Shown here: positions 56,394 through 64,000 of the stretch, in pieces
Numbering within the stretch: the first letter of the stretch is position 1
Layout: the number at the start of each line of letters is the position of its first letter
Assembly (NCBI GenBank): GCA_004431415.1
Contig: QPMI01000010.1
Location: 62,001 to 126,000 of the forward strand
Length of the DNA: 64,000 nucleotides
From: Cyanophora paradoxa
Taxonomy: Eukaryota > Glaucocystophyceae > Cyanophorales > Cyanophoraceae
Reading direction: 5' to 3'
Position numbers and translations under genes: made by a program
Notes under the pieces: model-generated
Database searches by the model: none
Seen by the model: only the letters and a program-made list of their open reading frames with translations
What the model was told of the DNA's origin: nothing

Positions 56394-59300
56394 ATGCCGC
56401 GCCTCGGGCAGGCGGTGCTGGCGCTCCTGCTATCGTCGCTGACGGCATCTGCGTTCGTGGCAGACGCTCCGGACCCAGGGGGGTGCGTTGGGCCCGCCTG
56501 CTGGTGTTTCTGCCAGCTCACTCACGCCCCGCCACCCTCGCAGCGCGCGCAGAGGCGGCAATGTACTGATGAATGATAGACCGCTCGTGGACGTGAGCGG
56601 CGGGCCCGCGGCGGGCCTGGCGGCAGTCGAGAGCCCCGAGGACGTTGCGCTGCGGGACTTCCTCGCGGAGATCGGCGCCGGCGGGGCGCAGACGCACTTC
56701 AGCCCAGCGCGTACGCATGAGCCTGATCCGCCACCTCCGCCCGCGGCGCTCTCCGATGAGCCCGAGGCCCACGCGGCTTTCGCGGAGGGCGAGCGGCTCT
56801 TCTACGCCGAGCGGCTCGAGGAGGCGCTCGCGTTCTTCGCGCGCGTGCCCCACGGACACAGGCGATACGTCGGTTCGCAGCACTCCCCGCATCGCGCAGC
56901 TGGGGGCCCGCTCCGAAGCTCAGGCCCATGCCCGCCGCCGTGCTCGCAGACGCACTCTGGTACCAGGCGTGCACGTACGTGGGATTCCGGCGGGACGAAG
57001 AAGCCATCCGGGCGCTGGAGGCGTACGAGGCCGTCTCCCCGGGCAACCACCGCGTTCTCTACGCCCTCGGGCAGGTTCGCGCGGCGCTGGCTAGCTACAG
57101 CCATCCCTGCCTCAGACCCCGTCTGCGGCTGATCCGCGGGCGCCTCTTCCGCAGGCGAAGCTGAGGAAGAACGACTGGCGCGGGTCTCGGGAGGCATTCC
57201 AACGCGCGTCCGCGCTCGACCCGAACTCGATCGAGTACCTCTTCTGGCTGGGTGCGGGGCCGCCCCCCCTAAGCTATCCGAGTAATCTCCGATCCTGCCG
57301 GCTCGGATGTCAACGGTTCCGCCCCGTGCAGGGTACACGCAGGAAGAGCGTGACAAAGCGACCACTCTGCGCCGCGTGATCGAGCGGGACCCGCGCAGCA
57401 ACTACGCCCAGGCGCGCCCGCCCCCTGTCTGATCTGATCTGAGCGCCTTGCCTTTGATCTGATCTGAGCGCCTTCGCCCCCCCCCCCTCAGCTCTCCTGG
57501 GGACACGTCGTCGCCGTGGGCTCCTCGCGCTGCGAGTGGCGCTCCTGGGAGGGCGACGTCGCGAACCTTCAGGTACCCCCCTCCCCTTTTCCCCCCAGGT
57601 CGATTATTTGGCGCCGCTTCCTGACCTGTGCCCCCGCAGGACGCGATCGAGGCCTGGTTCGACCGGCCCGTTGATCCCGCTACCCCCATGGGTTCGCCCC
57701 CCCTCCCCTCCCTCCCCCCCCCTCTTCACTCCACCCCTCCCCCATTCCCTCCAATCCTTGAACTTTACCACTGGCCCCTCAGCCCCCTGCGTACCCCTCT
57801 GGACCCTCTACCTCCCCCTCAAGGTCCCCGTTCCCATCCCCTGCCCCCCTACCATCATGTAACGTACCCCCAGAACTGGGTACGGACCGAGGTCGCATCC
57901 AAGACCTCCCACACCATGCTCCAGGTCCCGTACCCCCCGCTTCCCGGAAAGGATGCGAATTGATCCCCGCACAGCACGTCGAGGCGGCCGGCCTGCAGCC
58001 CCTACCCCCCCTCTTCTCGCCCCTGAACCCCCCGGCCGGCGCCCGCCTCAAGGTAACCCCCCAACCCCCTCTTCTTCCCCGCGCCTTTTCGATCCCTTAC
58101 CCCCCGCAGATCGCGTACATGTTCGCTTACGTGGGGAACCACGTGACCGCCATGTTCATCCAATCCGCCGTGACATCCCACGACCGCTCCCGGTACCCCC
58201 CCCCCATCCCCGCGAACCCGTACCCCCTCTCTTCCTTACGGGAGCGCAGCTTCGAGGTGTTCGTGTACGCCCTCCACTCGGACCCGGGTACACTCGCACA
58301 CAGCGTTATCTCCTCCAAGGTGCGCACAGGAGCTGGTCTTCTGCTAAATTCTCTTCCTACACTCTCGTCTGCTATAATCTCTCCTCTTCCGCCCCGACCT
58401 GACCTCGGCCTGGTCTTGTGCTGGGATCTCTAGACTCTAGATAATCTCCCTTTACTCTCGCCTGCTCTAGGCTTTCCTCTTTCGCCCCGATTTCAGGTTC
58501 AGCTTTCTAGATCTAGACGTTCCTATACTTTCGTCTTTTATCATCTTCATGCCATAATCTCTACATGCCATAGCAGTTGGTCTTCCGCCATAATCTCTAG
58601 ACTCTCCTTCGTCGTCCTAATCTCTAGACTCTCCTAGAATACTTTCGCCTGCTATCGTCCTTCCTCTTCCACCCCGGCCTCACCCCGGCCCCAGGTGGAG
58701 CACTACGAGGACGTCTCGCGGGCGCACTGGGCGGACGTGGCGCGCCGCATCAACGCGGCGGGCACGCACGTCCTCTTCTACCTCGACCCCTTCATCCTCG
58801 GCGACAAGGCGCGCCTAGCTTGAGCCTTCTTTTGCCGCTTAAGCTTGCTTATTTCCAAGATGCTTGAGCCAAGATGCTTAGATCTCTGCGCGCCTAGTTT
58901 TCGCTTTAGCCTCGACCCCTTCATCCTCGAGCTTTGGCCACTTTCGCTTCTTCTTCGCCCCCCGAAGCTCGAGCTCGAGCTGAGCCTTTTGGCTTCTCAG
59001 CTTCTTTTGCCGAGCTCAAACGCAAATGCTTGGGCTGCTTCGATTCTCGAGCCCCTCCGCTCTGAGCTCCTAGCTCCCAAATTGCTCAGCTCTTTGGTCC
59101 GAGCTCTAAGCTCCCGCTCGGCCCCCAAAGGAGCTAGGGGGACGCTTGAGACCAGGCTTGGGCTGCGGGCTGCTCATTTCTTCTGTCAGCTTAAGCCCCC
59201 ACAGTGCTTAGTCCCAAGTGCTTAACCCCAGCTTGAGGCCCTCCATTCCATCCCCCGCTCAAAGCCGCGTACGCAGGCCGAGGTGGTCGCCATGCGCCCC

Positions 59301-61239
59301 GCCCCCGTCTGCATCCAGGTACCCCCCCCTCCTCCCCCTGGATACCTCTGTACCCCTGCCCTCCCTCCCTCCGCTTCTGACGGTACCCCTCTCGCCAGTA
59401 CTTCGGGATCGCGGGCACGACTGGCGCCCCGTACGTCGATTACGTCCTCGCCGACCGCGTCTCCGTCACGCCCCAGGCGCGCGTACCCCCCTTCGGTTCC
59501 ATTCCTCCCCCCTACATCTAAAAACGAGTGCCCCCCCGGCAGCTCTCCCCCCTGATGACGGAGCGCGTCCTCCTCCTCCCCGACCCCTACCTCTACCTCA
59601 TCTCCAGGTACCCGTACCCCCGTCGCTCTTTCCCCCCGCCTCTCTAGACTCTGCGAAGACTCTTTCATCGAACTCTGCGTAGACTCTTTCTGCCCCGCCC
59701 TCCTGCCGCCTGCCCTCTTCCCGCCCTCCCACCGACCGCCCTCCTCCTTCCCACCGCCCGCGGCAGCCACCCGGAGACCACTCGACGCCGCATAGACTCT
59801 TTCAGCCCCGCCCACCGCCCTCCTCCCTCCTCCTTCCCACCGCCCGCCGCCCGCCACAGCCACCCAAAGAACATTAGACGCCGCGTGTACTGTTTCTGAC
59901 CGTTTGGACTCCGGTCCGCCCGGCACAGCCACCCAAAGAACGTTAGACGCCGCTTAGGCTGTTTCTGACCGCCCCCCTCCTCCCTCCCTCCCTCCCTCGC
60001 AGCCACCCCGAGAACGCGGCGGCGGGCGCGATGCCGGCGCTGGACTTCCTGAGGCGCGCCGACTTCGGCCTGCCCGACGACGCCGTCGTCGCCGCCGCCT
60101 TCCACCAGCAGTTCAAGGTCCGTTAGATTGTCCAGAGTCGAGGCCAAGATTATAATTAGCTTAATACTGCAAGAAGTCTAAGCTTTAGTTGAGCCGCCGC
60201 CTTCCACCAGCAGTTCAAGGTCCGCTCTCAAGAGTTAAATCTGCGAGAAGACGAAGTTTGTGTATCTAGACTGCTTAACGGCTCAAGGTCCGCTCTCGAG
60301 GGTCTCGAGGTTCGCCGTCTAAGACTGCAATCATGTCTTGACACTAAGCATAACCTGCATTCTGCATTGCATTTTAGCGAGTCGAAGCGGTTATGCAATT
60401 CGAAGTCTCCGGTGTCAGAGCCTAAGATCGATCTATCGTGCGGTCTGAGCCGCCCTGAATTAACCCTGTGGCCTCAGGTGAACCCGACGATCTTCCGGGT
60501 GTGGACGAACGCGCTGCGGCGGTGCCCGCGGGCCCTGCTATGGATCTACGAGCGGGACGGCGCCGCCGGCATCCGGCGCGAGGCCGACGCGGCGGGGGTC
60601 GGCGCCGCGCGCGTCCGCGGCTCGGGCAACGTCGCGCACCCGCTGGGCCACCTCAGCCGCCTCGCGCTGGCCGACCTGTTTCTGGACACGCCCGTCTACA
60701 ACGCGCACACGACGCTCGTGGACGCGATGTGGGCCGGTACCCCCGCCGTCGCGGTCGCGGGCGAGCACATGGCGAGCCGCGTCGCCGCCGCGGCCCTGCG
60801 GGCCGCCACCGCCCGCCCGGGCGAGCCGGGCGCGGCCCCGGGCTCCGGCGAGGGGACGGGGAGGGGGTACGTGGCGCCTGGCGACCGAGGCGTCCCTCAA
60901 GGGGTACGAGGACACGGCGGTCCGGTGGATGTGCGGCGGCGCGGGGCGCGAGCCGCCGGCGGGGGTCGGCGGCGAGGCGCCGGCGCCGCACCCTCGGACG
61001 GCAGGCCGCGGCCGGTCCCGCCGGGGGCCGAGCGGCTCGCGGCGCTGCGGGAGCGGCTCCTAGGAGCCCGGGCGCGGTCGGCGCTCTTCGACACGGCGGG
61101 CTGGACGCGTGCCGTGGAGAGGATGGCTGAGGCGGCGTGGGACGCCTACGAGGCCGGAGAGGGCGCGGCCCACTTCCAGGTCGCCCCCGCCCCCGCCCTC
61201 GCCGGCCCCGCCGCCGACCCCGCCGGCCCGCCCGGCTAG
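56394..61239 (+). CDS. OGT: O-linked glycosyltransferase of the OGT/SPINDLY family (GT41)
   Basis: Transfers a sugar (GlcNAc, or fucose in SPY-type members) to Ser/Thr of proteins. TPR units are seen at about 56761-56870 (FAEGERLFYAERLEEALAFF), 56940-57070 and 57158-57255 (WRGSREAFQRASALDPNSIE). Catalytic exons follow: AYMFAYVGNHVTAMF (58113), RSFEVFVYALHSDPG (58240), VSRAHWADVARRI with GTHVLFYLDPF (58700-58800), MRPAPVCIQ (59290), YFGIAGTTGAPYVDYVLADR (59400), HPENAAAG (60004), FRVWTNALRRCPRALLWIYE (60490), LADLFLDTPVYNAHTT and DAMWAGTPAVAVAG, ASRVAAAAL (60670-60800). Two more introns near 60800-60868 and 60982-61031 restore ATEASLKGYEDTAV and the C-terminal helix. The N-terminus MPRLGQAVLALLLSSLTASA is a signal peptide, odd for OGT. 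Some donors are GC (57410 CAG|GCGCGC). Not all exon ends are fixed. Confidence 0.85.
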
Positions 61240-61900
61240 CTAGCTAGTTGTGGCCAGCTTTCCGCGGCCGCGCGCGGCCGCGGCCGCCCCCCTCTCGATT
61301 CCTCTCCGCTCCATCCCTCCGCGTTCCATTCTCTCTTTTCCTTCATTACTTGATTGAAATTTAATCTGTGCTGACTTCTTATATTAATAAGAGCGCGATA
61401 TCGACACCGATAATCGGCATCGAGGCACTGGCGCAGTGGCTCATGATATCGATCATGATCGATTTCAGTCACTGAGTAGCTGCAGCTGTAGGCAGTAAAT
61501 TAAATTAAACGTGGCGCAACTATAGCTAGCTATAGTAGCTATATATAGCCTAGTAGCATGCGCAACTAGGCCTCCTCCTAGGCCTCGCGCGTACGTATAC
61601 GGGCGCCGCAGCTGCAGCGTCGCAGCCACTGGGCCAGGCCGGATCCCGGTCGGAGTCTACATCAGCCGCTAGAGCTGAGCGCCGGCGCCGGCGCCGCGGC
61701 GCGATCAAATCTGGCCCCAGTGGAGCTCGAGTTGCGTGCACCCCTCCGCACTTCCTTCCCCCCAGACCTTTTTTTCTCCGATGTGGGCGAGGTCCCTGGG
61801 CCGCCTGGTGGGCCGCCTCGCTCGCGTGTGCCTCGCCTGCGCTCATCGGCGATCAGGTTGGCGCGGGACAGCGGTCGGTCAGCGGCATCTCGGCGAAGCA
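61240..61900. other. Intergenic
   Basis: No gene. Palindrome-rich (AACTATAGCTAGCTATAGTA near 61518), then GC-rich sequence leading to the mS29 start at 61901. Confidence 0.5.
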
Positions 61901-64000
61901 ATGGCGGCTCGGTGCGCCGTGCCGTCCGGCGGGAAGCGCGCTCTTTTCGCGACGCCTCTCGCAGGCCTCGTGTTTCCTGAGAACGCCCGGCGGCCGGAGC
62001 CGCGGCTAGTGCCGTCGAAGGCGAGAGCGGGCGATGGCGTGACGCCCGCGGCGGCCGGCAGCGCACAGGCGGCCGCTGCTTCGGCAACGAGCGTAGAGCC
62101 CGGGACGATCGCGGCGCCTCCCAAGGAGCCGCGGGTCCTCACCGTGTACTCGACGAAGCAGCGCGCGGTGCGCTGCCCGCTGCAGCCGCCAGCGCGTGCC
62201 GCAAAGCTAACGGGAATCGACGCGCAGTGCGAACTGACGGAGGAGGACGCGGGAAAGATCTTCAGGATACGGGACTACAAGAAGGCGTTTCCCGAGGGCA
62301 TCGCCGGCAAGGTTGATTTCGAGGTGCGGGCGGGCGGCAGGCGGCGGGCGGCGGGCGCCTTGCGGCCCGCAGCGGCGCCTGAGCTGTCTGCGCAGAACGA
62401 ATCCGACCTTGGCATCATGCACCGGCGGGAGGCGATCGAGATCTTTGACGCGTTGCGCGAGGTGGACAAGGAGGTCCGGGCCGGCAAGCCTTCGAGCAAG
62501 CCCGGGTTCTGCCTGAGTGCGTTCGCCTGAGCGACGCCTAGAGCGCCTGCCCGCATCGCCGCGCAGCGCTCACGCGCCCCGCCGCGCTCAGCCGGCTCGC
62601 GCGGGATGGGTAAGAGCTACATCCTGAACAGTGTGGTCCAGGCCGCTTCCGACCTGGGCTGGTTCGTCATCTTCATCCCGGAGGGTGCGCGGCCCCCGGC
62701 GCGTTCTCCCGTTTCCGGTCCCCGCCGGATTCGAACCCGCCCTCGCAGTGTTCAAGCTTACGGAGGGGCGGTACGCCATGCAGCACTCACCCACCCGCGA
62801 GGGCCTCTGGGACATTCCCGAGATCTCCCAGGCAGGCCCCGCCCCCTTCTTCCATCCCTTCGCTCCGCGTACCCCCCTGACCTCCCCCGTCCCAAAAAAA
62901 AGATGTTCCTGAAGGGTATCGAGGCCCGGAACAAGGAGCTCCTTTCCAAGACGAAGCGTACCCTGGAGTGGCCCTACGGAGACATTGAAGACAACCTGCT
63001 GGGGTACACCCGCCTCGGCATCGAGGAGGTCGAGGTCCGCGCAGAGCGATACCCCCCTCCGCCGTACCCCGGACCCGTTCCGACTCTGCCCCCAGGCCGC
63101 GCCCGAGGCCCTCTTGTTCCTCCTGGACGAGATTAGGGCCCTCAAGGAGTGCGTACCCCCGCAGCCGTTGCCTTTTTTCCCGAATTGACGTACCCCCCGC
63201 GCACCTGCAGTGTCCCCGTCCTGCTCGCCATCGACCAGTACAACGCTTTCTACGCGATGTGCAAGGGGTACATGGACGAGGCACGCGCCATTCCTCCCCC
63301 CCTCCATTTCAGTCCGTACCCCCTTGACCCGCGTGAGGGCAGGAGGGGAAGCACCTCCCCCCCCACATCTTCACGTGCTTCCGTCCCTTCGTTCGCTTCC
63401 CGGACGCCTCCATCGTGCGCCCCCGCCCCGCCCGGCTCGGCGGGCCCGCAATCCATTCCAGATCTCCAAGGCTTAGCGCAGCCTGGCCTGACCCCGCTCG
63501 CTTTGATGCGCAGAAGCAGGGCATGATGATCATCGCGACCTCCGAGGGCTGGATGGTGCGCGGCTCGCTTTTATCTATCGAGAAGCGGGCAGAGATGGGA
63601 GGGGCGGTGCTAGAAAAAAAGGAGCTGGGCGGGCAGGAGTCGGCGTGTGAGGGCAGGCCGTCGGCTCGACGCGCCCCGAGCGATTTCGATTCGCATTAGA
63701 ATCAGATTCGAGTTCGCCCCGTCCGACGCACGCCCCGCCGCCGATAAGTCTAAGAAGATCCAGGCACGAGGGGCTAAGAAAAGAAAAAGGCTGGAAGCGC
63801 CGATGATCAGTGAGTCACAACAGTTCGATAGACTGACTAACTGACTAGTGTTTCTGGTCCGGGCAGCAAGTTTTCATTTCGATTTCCATTGACTGGCGCC
63901 GCCCTGCTCCCGGACGCAGTGGCACAAGTCGCAGACGATCCGGGAGGCCCTCCTCGACTCGCCCCTCGCCCGCGAGGTTACGACCCTCACCCGCACCGAG
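61901..64000 (+). CDS. DAP3: Mitochondrial small-subunit ribosomal protein mS29 (DAP3), 3' end cut off
   Basis: GTP-binding component of the mitoribosome head. Start ATG 61901 opens with a basic, Ala-rich leader (MAARCAVPSGGKRALFATPL) typical of mitochondrial import. Exons 61901-62323, 62396-62516, 62592-62684 and one from about 62750 join in phase. The second junction (donor CTGA|GTGCGT) creates FCLTGSRGMGKSYILN, an exact P-loop (GxxxxGKS), followed by LGWFVIFIPE. Later exons give YAMQHSPTREGLWDIPEI, WPYGDIEDNLLGYTRLG, ALLFLLDEIRALKD then VPVLLAIDQYNAFYAMC (Walker B-like, usual in DAP3/Rsm23) and QGMMIIATSEGWMVR. The last visible exon is WHKSQTIREALLDSPLAREV at the window edge. One donor is GC (62832, CAG|GCAGGC). 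Confidence 0.82.

Noticed and set aside
60800-61031. Frameshifts in the catalytic domain of OGT
   Set aside because: The out-of-frame segment encodes the expected ATEASLKGYEDTAV helix, and two short introns (one with a GC donor) restore phase on both sides.

Overview
This is intron-rich, GC-rich nuclear DNA from a single-celled eukaryote, most likely an alga. Ten multi-exon genes could be traced, most of them exon by exon with matching phases. GT donors are mostly of the unusual type GTGCG, and at least nine introns appear to use a GC donor. One protein starts with a signal peptide ending in an ASAF-type motif, as in algae with a red secondary plastid. My best guess is a haptophyte-like alga; the sequence alone does not settle the lineage.

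Layout. 1-6863: right-hand part of a tyrosine-recombinase retrotransposon (end of gag, RT-RNase H, recombinase, then a B1-A2-B2 split direct repeat). 6864-9290: AT-richer repeat DNA. 9496-11085: six-exon unrecognised gene. 11412-18173 (minus): 15-exon F-box gene whose N-terminal half is a tandem array of phase-0 exon modules. 18473-18997: broken copy of the 5' end of an OGT-type gene. 19871-20628 (minus): membrane RING protein. 21483-23852: TcdA/Tcd1-type tRNA t6A dehydratase. 25144-26258 (minus): small two-helix membrane protein. 26.5-30.5 kb: repeats and a MITE-like element. 30526-31307: RING-H2 protein. 33079-52782: a sacsin-like giant gene (31 exons, about 3,947 residues) ending in a BTB domain; its 5-kb sixth intron holds two convergent unknown genes. 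54080-56300 (minus): second F-box gene, paralogue of the first. 56394-61239: OGT (GT41) gene, divergent from it. 61901-64000: mitochondrial ribosomal protein mS29/DAP3, cut by the window end.

How they relate. The divergent F-box/OGT pair at 54-61 kb and the F-box/OGT-fragment pair at 11-19 kb are copies of one locus. One kept an intact OGT; in the other the F-box gene gained the exon array and OGT decayed. Several genes suggest ubiquitin-linked protein quality control (two F-box, two RING, one sacsin-BTB), but nothing shows they act together.

All exon coordinates are my own reading of splice signals and reading-frame phase, not transcript data.
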